This document shows, one piece after another, positions 51,778-60,632 of a DNA stretch of 64,000 nt (position 1 is the first letter of the stretch; each line of letters starts with the position of its first letter). The translations under genes and the position numbers were made by a program. The DNA is from CAYTTR01 sp964440805. Lineage in GTDB: Bacteria; Acidobacteriota; Aminicenantia; Aminicenantales; Aminicenantaceae. The notes under the pieces were generated by a model. It made no database searches and had not been told where the DNA came from. It saw only the letters and a list, made by a program, of their open reading frames with translations. Location: contig CAYTTR010000006.1 of assembly GCA_964440805.1 (NCBI GenBank), positions 1-64,000 of the forward strand, read 5' to 3'.

Positions 51778-52983
51778 ATGAATACCAAGTTTTTCGTGGA
51801 CATGGAAGATATTTACGGAGCCCATAATTATCATCCTCTCGATGTAGTAATCACTCAAGCCAAGGGGATTTGGGTTTGGGATGTGGAAGGAAACAAGTAT
51901 CTTGATTTTCTGAGTGCCTATTCTGCGGTCAACCAAGGTCATTGCCATCCCCGCATTGTTAAAGCCCTGACTGAACAGGCTAAAAAGGTTACCCTTACTT
52001 CCAGGGCATTTCGTAATGACCAGTGGCCTTTGTTGGCCAAGGAGCTTTGTGATTTAACCGGGTATAAAATGGTGCTTCCCATGAATTCCGGGGCAGAGGC
52101 GGTGGAGACAGCCATTAAGGCAGCGAGGATGTGGGCCTATCAGAAAAAAGGGGTTCCCCAGGATCAGGCGGAAATAATTACCTGCTCCAATAACTTCCAT
52201 GGCCGGACCATAGCTGTGATCAGTTTCTCTACAGAGCCTCTCTACCGGAAAGATTTCGGTCCCTTTACTCCTGGTTTTGTGACTGTTCCTTTCGGAGACC
52301 TGGATGCTCTAAGGAGTGCTATCAGTCCCAACTCAGCAGCTTTCCTGGTGGAACCTATCCAGGCGGAGGCAGGAATTCTTGTGCCACCGGAAGGATACTT
52401 GAAAAAAGCCAAGGAAATTTGTGAAAAAAACAATATTCTTTTTGTCTCCGATGAAATACAAACCGGGCTGGGCCGGACAGGTAAACTTTTTGCCTGTGAA
52501 TATGAGAAGGTCCGTCCTGATGTGATGATTATTGGAAAATCATTGGGCGGAGGATGTTATGCAGTCTCCGCTGTTCTCTCCGACCGGGAAATCCTTGGTT
52601 TATTCACTCCCAGTTCCCATGGTTCCACTTTTGGGGGAAACCCCTTGGCTTGTGCCACTGCCCGGGAGGCATTGAAAGTTATGATTGATGAGGAGCTGGT
52701 TGAGAATGCTGCGGTTCAAGGTGATTATTTTCTGGAAAAGTTGAAGACAATACAAAGTCATCATATTAAAGAAGTGAGAGGAAAAGGACTTTTAATCGGT
52801 ATTGAACTTTTTCCTGAAGCTGGAGGAGCCAGGCGTTTTTGTGAGGCCTTGAAAGAAGAAGGTCTTCTCTGTAAAGAAACCCATGAGCATGTAATCCGTT
52901 TTGCTCCCCCTCTTGTTATCAAGGAAAAAGAACTTAACTGGGCTTATAAAAGGGTAAAAAAAGTTTTCAAGGAATTAGATTAA
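51778..52983 (+). CDS. rocD: Ornithine aminotransferase
   Basis: A 401-aa class III PLP aminotransferase that converts ornithine and 2-oxoglutarate to glutamate semialdehyde and glutamate. AHNYHPLDVVITQAKGIWVW and NQGHCHPRI are the RocD-specific N terminus; the PLP-Asp is in FVSDEIQTGLGRTG and the PLP-Lys in IIGKSLGGGCYAVSA; STFGGNPLA follows. RBS AAAGGAG. Monocistronic, 38 bases after tRNA-Ser. Confidence 0.94.
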   Translation: MNTKFFVDMEDIYGAHNYHPLDVVITQAKGIWVWDVEGNKYLDFLSAYSAVNQGHCHPRIVKALTEQAKKVTLTSRAFRNDQWPLLAKELCDLTGYKMVLPMNSGAEAVETAIKAARMWAYQKKGVPQDQAEIITCSNNFHGRTIAVISFSTEPLYRKDFGPFTPGFVTVPFGDLDALRSAISPNSAAFLVEPIQAEAGILVPPEGYLKKAKEICEKNNILFVSDEIQTGLGRTGKLFACEYEKVRPDVMIIGKSLGGGCYAVSAVLSDREILGLFTPSSHGSTFGGNPLACATAREALKVMIDEELVENAAVQGDYFLEKLKTIQSHHIKEVRGKGLLIGIELFPEAGGARRFCEALKEEGLLCKETHEHVIRFAPPLVIKEKELNWAYKRVKKVFKELD

Positions 52984-53018
52984 TAGGGGACGCTCCCCAA
53001 AGGGACACCCCTTTCCCT
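52984..53018 (-). terminator. Double hairpin (REP-like), copy 2, inverted
   Basis: GGGG-ACGCT-CCCC followed by AAAGGG-ACAC-CCCTTT: the reverse complement of the 40.4-kb double hairpin apart from one loop base. Located right at the rocD stop codon. Confidence 0.55.
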
Positions 53019-53025
53019 GGAGAAA

Positions 53026-53085
53026 TGCGTTTATTGTGTTACTCGCGTTATTTGCGTTGATTGCGTTTATCTGGTTTTTTCGGTT
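53026..53085. repeat. Array of degenerate 9-10-base units (GCGTTTATT type)
   Basis: Units TGCGTTTAT, TGTGTTACT, CGCGTTATT, TGCGTTGAT, TGCGTTTAT follow the double hairpin. On the other strand this is the ATAAACGCA array of 40.4 kb. Part of the 362-base gap 52984-53345. Confidence 0.6.
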
Positions 53086-53192
53086 TGTTTGGAAGGAAAA
53101 AAGCCAGACGAGCGAGAAAAGCAAAGGGTATCTGATGGAATGAATATGAGCCTTTTATTTGTCGTGGGTGGCGATGAAGCAAGAAGAAATTA

Positions 53193-53268
53193 GCCTGAAT
53201 TATTCATGAAAAAGGCCGATATTTTTTATATCACAAATAGTATGAGTAAAATAAGATAATTTCTTGAA
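53193..53268. repeat. Family-2 repeat, copy C (left half)
   Basis: CCTGAATTATTCATGAAAAA followed by GGCCGAT and an interior (TTTTTATATCACAAATAGTA) identical over long stretches to copy B. The right half after about 53268 is missing. Confidence 0.6.
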
Positions 53269-53292
53269 ACGTAATTTAATTGACGGCTTCCT

Positions 53293-53321
53293 CTGGACTT
53301 AAAATTTCTCTCAGATATAAT
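53293..53321 (+). promoter_or_regulatory. Promoter with perfect TATAAT
   Basis: A weak -35 CTGGAC at 53293-53298, a 17-base spacer, and TATAAT at 53316-53321, in front of the lipoprotein-like gene at 53346. Confidence 0.45.
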
Positions 53322-53345
53322 AAATGAAAAAAAGAGGAAAAAAAT

Positions 53346-54506
53346 ATGAATAACAAAATAATTATTTTATTTATTGTTATAGTGATGAGCTTAAGCTGCG
53401 TTGTTTATGTTCCCCCACCTACCAGCCGGGAGCCCCATTCATATTCATATGAAGAAAGATACAGAGGCCGTGTTTCAGATTACGATATCTCCTTTTTTTA
53501 CGATCACTTAGCCTCTTATGGATTCTGGGTCAGGCATACCCGGTATGGATATGTCTGGATTCCAAAGGTTGACCTAATACGCTGGAGACCATACACTTAC
53601 GGTTATTGGGTATGGACAGATTATGGATGGACCTGGGTATCGTCTTTCAAGTGGGGATGGGCTGCTTTTCATTATGGACGTTGGGGCTGGGATTCCCATC
53701 TCGGATGGTACTGGGTTCCCGGTAATGTTTGGGCTCCTGCCTGGGTTGTTTGGAGGTACAGCCGGCTTTATATCGGCTGGGCGCCCCTGCCACCGGATAT
53801 AAGATTCGTTCCAGGAATTGGAATCAGGTCAGTGCCAGAGCTTTCTCCCGACTACTGGGTATTTATTGAAGGAGCCTATTTTCAGCATTCCCGGCTTTAT
53901 CGTTATGTATTGCCTGGGGAGCGAAGCCTGACTCTAATCAATATAACTAATCTGCGAGCTGGTCTTGATGTAAGAAACAAGGTAGTCAACAACCGGGCTC
54001 TTGCACCAGAGTTAGTGGAATCAATTACCCGCACAAGAATTAGGAAGTATAATCTGGAGCATACTGACAGTCCCTCTACTACCAAGGTCAGAATCAATCA
54101 GGTAGAGATGTTCAAACCTGAAATCCGGGATAATTCTTTGGCCAGGCCACGGCAAGTTATAAACGAGGAGGAAGCTCGCACACGAGTGAAAAATGAATTT
54201 ATTGTCTCCTCAGGCGAAGTTAAAAGAATTGAGAATCCTGAAAGCCTGAATAAGGTTCATGCCGAAGAAGCCAGGCTTCTTGAAGAAACTCAACAGAAAG
54301 AAATCAAGAAACTCGAGGAAGAATATAAGGCTGAGAAAACCAGGGTCAGGTCAGATGAAAACAAGGTTAAGATTGAACAGTCTTACCGGGAAAAAATCAC
54401 TCAAACTGAAAATCAACACAAGCAAGAAAAAGAAAAGTTAAAAAAACGTCAGGAAGAGGAAAAAAGAAAAGTGGTGAAGGAAAAGGTCAAGAAGAAGAAA
54501 AATTAG
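53346..54506 (+). CDS. Trp/Tyr-rich exported protein (DUF6600-like) with charged coiled-coil tail
   Basis: A 386-aa probable lipoprotein: a short signal (MNNKIIILFIVIVMSLS) ends at a Cys. Residues about 50-175 are dominated by W, Y and G in a repetitive pattern (WRPYTYGYWVWTDYGWTW, WGWAAFHYGRWGWDSHLGWY), as in DUF6600/FecR-associated envelope proteins. The last 120 residues are a Lys/Glu-rich coiled coil with more than half charged residues, ending KKKKN. Function unknown; a surface or periplasmic structural role is possible. RBS AGAGGAAA. Confidence 0.75.
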   Translation: MNNKIIILFIVIVMSLSCVVYVPPPTSREPHSYSYEERYRGRVSDYDISFFYDHLASYGFWVRHTRYGYVWIPKVDLIRWRPYTYGYWVWTDYGWTWVSSFKWGWAAFHYGRWGWDSHLGWYWVPGNVWAPAWVVWRYSRLYIGWAPLPPDIRFVPGIGIRSVPELSPDYWVFIEGAYFQHSRLYRYVLPGERSLTLINITNLRAGLDVRNKVVNNRALAPELVESITRTRIRKYNLEHTDSPSTTKVRINQVEMFKPEIRDNSLARPRQVINEEEARTRVKNEFIVSSGEVKRIENPESLNKVHAEEARLLEETQQKEIKKLEEEYKAEKTRVRSDENKVKIEQSYREKITQTENQHKQEKEKLKKRQEEEKRKVVKEKVKKKKN

Positions 54507-54522
54507 AATTTGAAACGTCTAT

Positions 54523-55368
54523 TTATTTTCTTCTTATAGTAACAGCAAGAGCTGAAAAGAGAATAATCGTACCACCAATAAGAGTTTGAGGCATAGGGAT
54601 TTCAGATAAAAGTAAAAAGGCAAGAATAACCCCATAAACAGGCTCAAGAGTACTGATAATAGCCGCTTTTTGAGCTTCAATGTACTTCATTCCTTTAATA
54701 AACAGAGTGTGGGATAGGGCGGTACAAACTACTCCCAAAACAACCAACAATAAGATGTCTTGGGGATGAAAATGAATGGGGACAAGGAAGACAGCAGGGA
54801 GCAAAATAAGAGAGGCAGATAAATCTTGATAGAAAGCAATAAGAAGACTGGAAAAATCCTGGGAGAGTCTTCTGTTTATAACAGCCAGGAGAGCGAAAGT
54901 TAGCCCAGAAAAAACTCCCCAGAATACACCTTGAAAGATATGATGTCCTGGCTTAAAACCAGGCAGGATAAGGTATACCCCCAGCAAGCAGAGAAAGGCC
55001 AGGGAAAGATGTTTCCATTGGATTTTCTTTCTGAAAAAAAGTGGTTCCAGAAATACAGTAAAAACGGGGAAGGTAGAGTAGGAAAGAAGTCCTACTGCCA
55101 CTGTTGAAACCTGAATCGCGTGAAAAAAAGCAGCCCAATGAACAGCCAATAAACCTCCCAAGGAAAGGAATAAAAAGGAAGTTTTTCGAGAAGGCAGACG
55201 AAAACTTCTTTTTGAAAAATAAAGAATAAGGAAAAGAGTAAGGGAAGCAAAAATCACTCTTCCCAGCGCTATCAGGAAAGGGGAGAAGGTGAGCCATTTT
55301 CCAAAAAGACCGGCCGTTCCGAAGAAAAAGACAGCTACATGAATTTCCAGAATGGAGCGGCTTCTCAT
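54523..55368 (-). CDS. EamA/DMT-family transporter
   Basis: A 281-aa inner-membrane protein with ten hydrophobic helices in two EamA repeats (about 5-135 and 145-280). LLAVHWAAFFHAIQ in the first and LEPVYGVILAFLLLSEIP in the second are the usual signatures. The family exports or imports amino acids, sugars or other metabolites; substrate unknown. Divergent from dnaX. Confidence 0.88.
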   Translation of the reverse strand: MRSRSILEIHVAVFFFGTAGLFGKWLTFSPFLIALGRVIFASLTLFLILYFSKRSFRLPSRKTSFLFLSLGGLLAVHWAAFFHAIQVSTVAVGLLSYSTFPVFTVFLEPLFFRKKIQWKHLSLAFLCLLGVYLILPGFKPGHHIFQGVFWGVFSGLTFALLAVINRRLSQDFSSLLIAFYQDLSASLILLPAVFLVPIHFHPQDILLLVVLGVVCTALSHTLFIKGMKYIEAQKAAIISTLEPVYGVILAFLLLSEIPMPQTLIGGTIILFSALAVTIRRK

Positions 55369-55410
55369 AATTTCATAATAGCCTTTAAGCTGTCTTTTCT
55401 CAAAATTTTT

Positions 55411-55438
55411 TTGCTTTAAATTTGATGTATGTTAAGAT
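55411..55438 (+). promoter_or_regulatory. Possible promoter for dnaX-ybaB-recR
   Basis: TTGCTT at 55411-55416, a 16-base spacer and TAAGAT at 55433-55438. Confidence 0.35.
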
Positions 55439-55492
55439 ATAAACTAAGCTTTTTTTTCATCAACTCTTTAGTAGAGGAGACGTTTAAATTCC

Positions 55493-56950
55493 ATGAGATA
55501 TAAAATTTTAGCCAGAAAGTACCGGCCGCAGACTTTTGAAGAAGTTATCGGACAGAAGCATGTTGTTCAGACTTTAAAAAATGCAATCAAAGGAAACCGC
55601 ATAGGCCAGGCTTACATGTTTTCAGGAATGAGAGGAGTAGGAAAGACTACAGCTGCCCGGATCCTGGCTAAAGCCTTGAACTGCCTTTCCAGTACTTCAC
55701 CAACTCCTACTCCCTGTAATAAATGCGAGCCTTGCCTTGAAGTGAATGAAGACCGGGCAGTGGATGTTCTGGAAATAGATGGTGCTGCTAATCGAAGGGT
55801 TGAAGAAACCCGTACCTTAAGGGAAGGATTGAAATATAAGCCTATCCGGAATCGTTATAAGGTAGTGATTATTGATGAAGTTCATATGCTGACTAATGAA
55901 GCCTTTAATACTCTGTTGAAAATTCTGGAAGAACCACCTACACACACCATTTTTGTTTTCGCCACCACAGAATTTCATAAGGTTCCGGCTACAATTGTTT
56001 CCCGATGTCAGCATTTTGAATTTAGAAAGATTTCCCAGAAAGAGATTATCAATCATCTGTTAGAGATATGCCGGAAAGAAGGAATAACCGTTTCTTCCCA
56101 CGGACTTCATCTGATTGCCCAGGCTGCAGATGGAAGTCTCCGCGATGCCCAGAGTCTCCTTGACCAGGCAGTTGCTTTTTCAGGTGAAAATGTAAGCGAT
56201 GAGGATTTAAAACAAATACTTGGAACAATCAGCCGAAACCTTCTTTTCCAGACCTCTTCAGCAATCATTGAAGGAAAAGCGGATCGGGTTTTTTATTTGA
56301 TAGAACAGGTAGTTGAGTCCGGACATGATTTGATTTTTTTCTACAAGGAATTGATTCAACACTTTCGAAATCTTCTTTTAACCAAGACAGTAACAAATCT
56401 GGAGGGTTTGCTGCTGTTAAATGAAGAAGATATGAAATTGTTCAAAACAGAAGCAGAAAAGGTTTCTCAGGAAGATATTCTTCGCTATCTTCATTCTCTC
56501 CAGAAAGAAGAAGCTGGATTGAAATACTCCTCTCATCCCCGTATTTTTCTGGAAACTCTTTTAGTCAAACTCTGTTATTTTCAAAGAATTACCCCGTTGG
56601 AAAAAGTTCTTAAGAAGTTATCGGAATGGCCATCAGGAATACCTGATACTATGATTAACAATAGAGATATTCCTCAGTCAGGGGAGGAAAAAGCAACAAT
56701 ACCAGCGAAAAAAACGGCCTTGAAGGAGGCCGCTGTTGAGAAAAATATTCCTTTAGCTTCCGTAGGCAGGGAAAGTCAAGATGACAGCCCTGAAAAAAAA
56801 ACAAGGAACCCTTTAACTGTTTATTCCAAAAATAAGGAAACTGAAAGCGCTTTAAAAGAACCCGGGGTACGCTATTTTATTGATACATTTAGAGCTCAAA
56901 TTCTTGCCGTAGACTCGGTTAAAACTGGAAACGGAAAGGAAGAGGAATAA
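55493..56950 (+). CDS. dnaX: DNA polymerase III subunit gamma/tau
   Basis: A 485-aa DnaX, the clamp-loader ATPase. N terminus RYKILARKYRPQTFEEVIGQ, Walker A SGMRGVGKTTAARI, the zinc module with CNKCEPCLE, Walker B VVIIDEVHMLT, and the SRC sensor in VSRCQHFEF. The C-terminal region (from about 400) is a low-complexity charged tail, short for a full tau subunit. No slippery A-run with an obvious frameshift site was seen in the region. First gene of the conserved dnaX-ybaB-recR block. Confidence 0.95.
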   Translation: MRYKILARKYRPQTFEEVIGQKHVVQTLKNAIKGNRIGQAYMFSGMRGVGKTTAARILAKALNCLSSTSPTPTPCNKCEPCLEVNEDRAVDVLEIDGAANRRVEETRTLREGLKYKPIRNRYKVVIIDEVHMLTNEAFNTLLKILEEPPTHTIFVFATTEFHKVPATIVSRCQHFEFRKISQKEIINHLLEICRKEGITVSSHGLHLIAQAADGSLRDAQSLLDQAVAFSGENVSDEDLKQILGTISRNLLFQTSSAIIEGKADRVFYLIEQVVESGHDLIFFYKELIQHFRNLLLTKTVTNLEGLLLLNEEDMKLFKTEAEKVSQEDILRYLHSLQKEEAGLKYSSHPRIFLETLLVKLCYFQRITPLEKVLKKLSEWPSGIPDTMINNRDIPQSGEEKATIPAKKTALKEAAVEKNIPLASVGRESQDDSPEKKTRNPLTVYSKNKETESALKEPGVRYFIDTFRAQILAVDSVKTGNGKEEE

Positions 56951-56991
56951 TAATAGGTGATTACAGCCAAATAAGGCCAGGGAGATAGAAA

Positions 56992-57303
56992 ATGAAAGGA
57001 ATTCCTAACTTACAAAAAATGCTTAAAACTGCCCAAGAAATGCAGGAAAAACTCCAGAAAGAATTGGTCAATATGAGGATAGAAGGCTCCAGCGGAGGTG
57101 GTATGGTGACAGTGACTCTCGATGGAACAAAAAACTTGATTTCTTTGATCATTGATCCAGAGGTTGTAAACAAAGAAGATGTTGATATGCTTCAGGATTT
57201 AATTGTAGCTGCTTATTCTGATGCTGCCAAAAAAGTAGACGAGGAAGCTTCTCAGAAAGTTGGGGCTCTTGGTCCAGGGATGAAAATTCCGGGTCTTTTC
57301 TGA
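56992..57303 (+). CDS. ybaB: YbaB/EbfC nucleoid-associated protein
   Basis: A 103-aa DNA-binding protein of the YbaB/EbfC family. It starts with the helix IPNLQKMLKTAQEMQEKLQK and continues with GSSGGGMVTVTLDG and IDPEVVNKEDVDML, ending in a flexible Gly/Pro tail. It lies between dnaX and recR as in most bacteria, and shares one base with the recR start region (ATGA-type overlap). Confidence 0.95.
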   Translation: MKGIPNLQKMLKTAQEMQEKLQKELVNMRIEGSSGGGMVTVTLDGTKNLISLIIDPEVVNKEDVDMLQDLIVAAYSDAAKKVDEEASQKVGALGPGMKIPGLF

Positions 57304-57908
57304 TGGCAACCCAGGAACATCCAATAAACCGTCTGATAGAGGAATTGAAAAAGATTCCCAGTATAGGAGCAAAATTTGCTCAACGCATTGCCTATTATGT
57401 GGTTAACCTTCCCCAGGGAGAAGTAGATCATCTGGCTGAAGCAATTCGTCGAGTCAAGCAGGGAATTAAACATTGTTCCATGTGCAATAACCTGACGCCG
57501 GTTGATCCTTGTTTATATTGTACCGACAGCAAAAGAGATGATAGTCTTCTTTGTGTAGTGGAAGAGCCCTTTAACATTATTTCCATCGAGAAAAGCGGAG
57601 TTTATCACGGCCGTTACCACGTGCTCCTGGGGACATTGTCTCCTCTAAAGGGAATAGGACCGGATGAATTAAAATTAGAAAAATTGACGAACAGAGTCGA
57701 GGAAGGTCCTTTCAAAGAAATAATTCTGGCCACCAATACTACCTCTGAAGGGGAAGCAACAGCGGTCTATCTGTCGAGGGTACTTAGAAATTTTCCAGTC
57801 AAGCTGACTCGATTGGCCATGGGGTTACCCGTAGGAACCGACATAGACTATGCTGATCAGGTATCACTCAAGAAATCCCTGGAAGGCCGGATCGAGATAA
57901 AAGACTGA
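57303..57908 (+). CDS. recR: Recombination protein RecR
   Basis: A 201-aa RecR that helps load RecA on SSB-coated gaps with RecF and RecO. A helix-hairpin-helix (IPSIGAKFAQRIAYYVV), the zinc finger CSMCNNLTPVDPCLYC, a Toprim domain with LCVVEEPFNIISIEKSG and HVLLGTLSPLKGIGPD, and the C-terminal TRLAMGLPVGTDIDYAD. ATG overlaps the ybaB stop. Confidence 0.96.
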   Translation: MATQEHPINRLIEELKKIPSIGAKFAQRIAYYVVNLPQGEVDHLAEAIRRVKQGIKHCSMCNNLTPVDPCLYCTDSKRDDSLLCVVEEPFNIISIEKSGVYHGRYHVLLGTLSPLKGIGPDELKLEKLTNRVEEGPFKEIILATNTTSEGEATAVYLSRVLRNFPVKLTRLAMGLPVGTDIDYADQVSLKKSLEGRIEIKD

Positions 57909-57997
57909 CTTTTATTTAAAAAATCTTTACAAAAGAGTAAAACAAAGAGTTTATTTTCGCCTTAAATAAAATTTAATATTTTCCACAGGAGTCATTA

Positions 57998-59614
57998 ATG
58001 AGTAAAAATTTTAAAGCTATTGATGGAAATACAGCAGCCACACATGTGGCTTATGCTTTTAGTGAAGTGGCTGCCATTTATCCCATTACTCCCTCGTCTC
58101 CCATGGGAGAACTGGCTGATGAATGGGCTTCTCAAGGAAGAAAGAATATTTTCGGTCAAACTGTTGATGTGATTGAAATGCAGTCAGAAGGAGGAGCGGT
58201 TCATGGGAGCCTTTCTGCTGGAGCCTTGACCACTACCTTTACTGCATCTCAAGGGCTGATGTTAATGTTGCCTAATATGCACAAGATTGCTGGAGAGATG
58301 TTACCCACAGTCTTTCATGTTTCAGCTCGTTCGTTGGCCTGCCAATCTCTTTCCATATTCGGAGACCACTCCGATGTCATGTCGACCAGAAATACCGGGT
58401 TTGCTCTGGTGGCTGCCGGCTCCATTCAGGAAACAATGGATCTGGCTGTGGTTTCTCATCTGGCAACTCTGAAGACCAAGGTTCCTTTTTTGAATTTTTT
58501 TGACGGATTCAGAACTTCACATGAAATTCAGAAAGTGGAAATTATTCCTTATGAGATTATGGCTGAAATGGCGGAAATGAAGTACATTCAGGATTTCCGC
58601 GAGAGGGCTCTCAATCCGGAGAATCCCATGGTCAAAGTAGGAGCCCAGAATCCCGATGTCTATTTTCAAGGGAGGGAAACCGTGAATCCTTTCTATGCAG
58701 TAACACCAGAAGTAGTCCAGGAATATATGGCTGCTGTAGCAGAAAAGATAGGGCGCCGCTATCATTTATTTGATTATGTCGGAGCACCCGATGCCCAAAA
58801 GGTAATTGTGGCTATGGGAAGTGCAACCGAGACCATCGAAGAAACAGTGAACTATATGGTTGAAAAAGGGGAGAAGGTTGGAGCTGTTAAAGTCCGTCTC
58901 TACCGTCCTTTTTCTGCTGCCGCTTTTAGAGCAGTTCTACCTAAGGAAGCCAGGAAAATAGCTGTTCTGGATAGAACCAAAGAACCGGGTTCTCTGGGGG
59001 AGCCTCTTTATATGGATGTAAAAGTGGCCTTGTCCGGCTTAGAAATCGAAGTGATTGGAGGCCGTTACGGCCTTTCATCCAAAGAATTTACTCCTACAAT
59101 GATCAAGGCTGTTTATGATGACTTAGACAAAACTTCAAGCCACGGTTTTACTGTTGGTATTAATGATGATGTTTCCAGGACATCAATTGATTTGGGGGCT
59201 GAAATCGATGCCGAACCCAAAGGAGTAATCCGCTGTAAATTCTGGGGTTATGGTTCTGATGGAACAGTCAGCGCCAGTAAAAATTCGATTAAAATAATTG
59301 GTGAAAATACAGATTACTTTGTTCAGGGATATTTCCAGTATGATTCCAAAAAATCAGGAGGTATCACCATTTCTCACCTGAGGTTCGGAAAAAATAAAAT
59401 CCAATCCCAATATCTTTTAAACAATGTAGATTTCGTTGCTCTTCATAAGTCTTCTTATATTGGACGTTATGACATTCTGGAAGGTATCAAAGAAGGAGGA
59501 ATTTTTCTGTTGAATTCCAATTGGAAAGCAGAGGAAGTCTTTAATAATCTCACTAAAGATTTGCAAAGAACTATTACGGAATTAGAGATGCTACTTATGA
59601 ATAGTTCAGGTTGA
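57998..59614 (+). CDS. NifJ-like pyruvate:ferredoxin oxidoreductase, alpha plus partial gamma region only
   Basis: A 538-aa protein matching the first half of single-chain pyruvate:ferredoxin (flavodoxin) oxidoreductase. Residues 1-400 are the alpha-like domains (IDGNTAATHVAYAFSE, YPITPSSPMGELAD, EGGAVHGSLSAGALTTTFTA). Residues about 405-525 start the gamma domain (CKFWGYGSDGTVSASKNSIK, SKKSGGITISHLRFG). NifJ proteins continue for about 600 more residues with ferredoxin and TPP domains; these are absent here, and the gamma domain itself appears cut. It may be a relic, or it may use the beta subunit of the downstream operon. Good start and no internal frame break. Confidence 0.8.
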   Translation: MSKNFKAIDGNTAATHVAYAFSEVAAIYPITPSSPMGELADEWASQGRKNIFGQTVDVIEMQSEGGAVHGSLSAGALTTTFTASQGLMLMLPNMHKIAGEMLPTVFHVSARSLACQSLSIFGDHSDVMSTRNTGFALVAAGSIQETMDLAVVSHLATLKTKVPFLNFFDGFRTSHEIQKVEIIPYEIMAEMAEMKYIQDFRERALNPENPMVKVGAQNPDVYFQGRETVNPFYAVTPEVVQEYMAAVAEKIGRRYHLFDYVGAPDAQKVIVAMGSATETIEETVNYMVEKGEKVGAVKVRLYRPFSAAAFRAVLPKEARKIAVLDRTKEPGSLGEPLYMDVKVALSGLEIEVIGGRYGLSSKEFTPTMIKAVYDDLDKTSSHGFTVGINDDVSRTSIDLGAEIDAEPKGVIRCKFWGYGSDGTVSASKNSIKIIGENTDYFVQGYFQYDSKKSGGITISHLRFGKNKIQSQYLLNNVDFVALHKSSYIGRYDILEGIKEGGIFLLNSNWKAEEVFNNLTKDLQRTITELEMLLMNSSG

Positions 59615-59745
59615 AAAAGAAGTAGAGATTTTGTAATATTTAATCTAAGGAAAAGCAGGGAAGAACAATTAATCCTGAACTTCAGGCCAAAAGTGGGTAA
59701 AAGTTTCCCAATTCCTTAGTTAATCAAGGCATCGGAGGAGGCTGA

Positions 59746-60321
59746 ATGAAAGAAACTATTGAAATACGCTGGCATGGCAGGGCTGGTCAGGGAGTGGTGA
59801 CTGCAGCAGCTACACTGGCTGATGTTCTTTCTTCGATTGAAGGTTTTCATGTCCAGGCTTTTCCTGAGTTCGGAGCTGAGAAAAGAGGAGCACCTATCCT
59901 GGCCTTTAACCGCATAAGTAAGAAACCAATCCGGGTTCACAGCCAGGTTTACGAGCCGGATATGGTTATAGTGACCGACCCGTCTCTAATTGGTATGGTG
60001 GACATAACCAGCGGTGTTAAAGATAATACATTATTTCTATTTAATACTACTTTTGATCTAAAAGCTATCCGGAAAAAATTGAATTTGAAGCAAAAGCAGT
60101 TATATGCCTTAGATGCTTATACCATTGCTGAAGCGGAGTTGGGAAAAGCTATTCCCAATGTACCCTTGGTTTCAGCCCTTATAAAGATCACTTGTCTGAT
60201 GGACTTGGATCTCTTTAAGAAAAAGATAAAAGAATCCTTGGGCAAAAAACTCCGGCCCGAAGTGGTGGAGATGAACATGAAAACAATTGACAGGGCTTTC
60301 AAGGAGGTGAAAGAAGGATGA
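59746..60321 (+). CDS. porC: Pyruvate/2-oxoacid:ferredoxin oxidoreductase, gamma subunit
   Basis: A 191-aa gamma subunit: IEIRWHGRAGQGVVTAAATL at the N terminus and FPEFGAEKRGAPILAFNRI after it are diagnostic. It works with the next three genes to oxidise pyruvate (or another 2-oxoacid) to acetyl-CoA, reducing ferredoxin. RBS GGAGGAGG. It overlaps the delta-subunit gene by four bases. Confidence 0.93.
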   Translation: MKETIEIRWHGRAGQGVVTAAATLADVLSSIEGFHVQAFPEFGAEKRGAPILAFNRISKKPIRVHSQVYEPDMVIVTDPSLIGMVDITSGVKDNTLFLFNTTFDLKAIRKKLNLKQKQLYALDAYTIAEAELGKAIPNVPLVSALIKITCLMDLDLFKKKIKESLGKKLRPEVVEMNMKTIDRAFKEVKEG

Positions 60322-60632
60322 AAAAAGAAACTTGGCGGGAACTTCCTCCCGGGGGAATAAATCCGGAGGCCGGCAATTCGGTGGATAACCTAACCGGAAC
60401 CTGGCGTTCAGGAAAAAAGCCCAGGTTTATAAAAGATAATTGCATCCAGTGCTTTTTCTGCTGGCTTTATTGTCCTCATTTTGCCGTCCAAGTTGATGAC
60501 GGAGAAGTAAGAGGAATTAACTACGATTATTGTACAGGATGCGGACTGTGTGCTGAAGAGTGTCCCTCAAAAGAGAAAGCTATTGTCATGGTCAAAGAGG
60601 AAATTGAGCTGGCTGGAGGAGAGATAAAATGA
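60318..60632 (+). CDS. porD: Pyruvate/2-oxoacid:ferredoxin oxidoreductase, delta (ferredoxin) subunit
   Basis: A 104-aa protein with two [4Fe-4S] motifs: CIQCFFCWLYCP and CTGCGLCAEECP, each CX2CX2CX3C. It passes electrons from the TPP site towards external ferredoxin. Start and stop codons overlap both neighbours by four bases, so the four subunits are translated together. Confidence 0.94.
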   Translation: MKKETWRELPPGGINPEAGNSVDNLTGTWRSGKKPRFIKDNCIQCFFCWLYCPHFAVQVDDGEVRGINYDYCTGCGLCAEECPSKEKAIVMVKEEIELAGGEIK

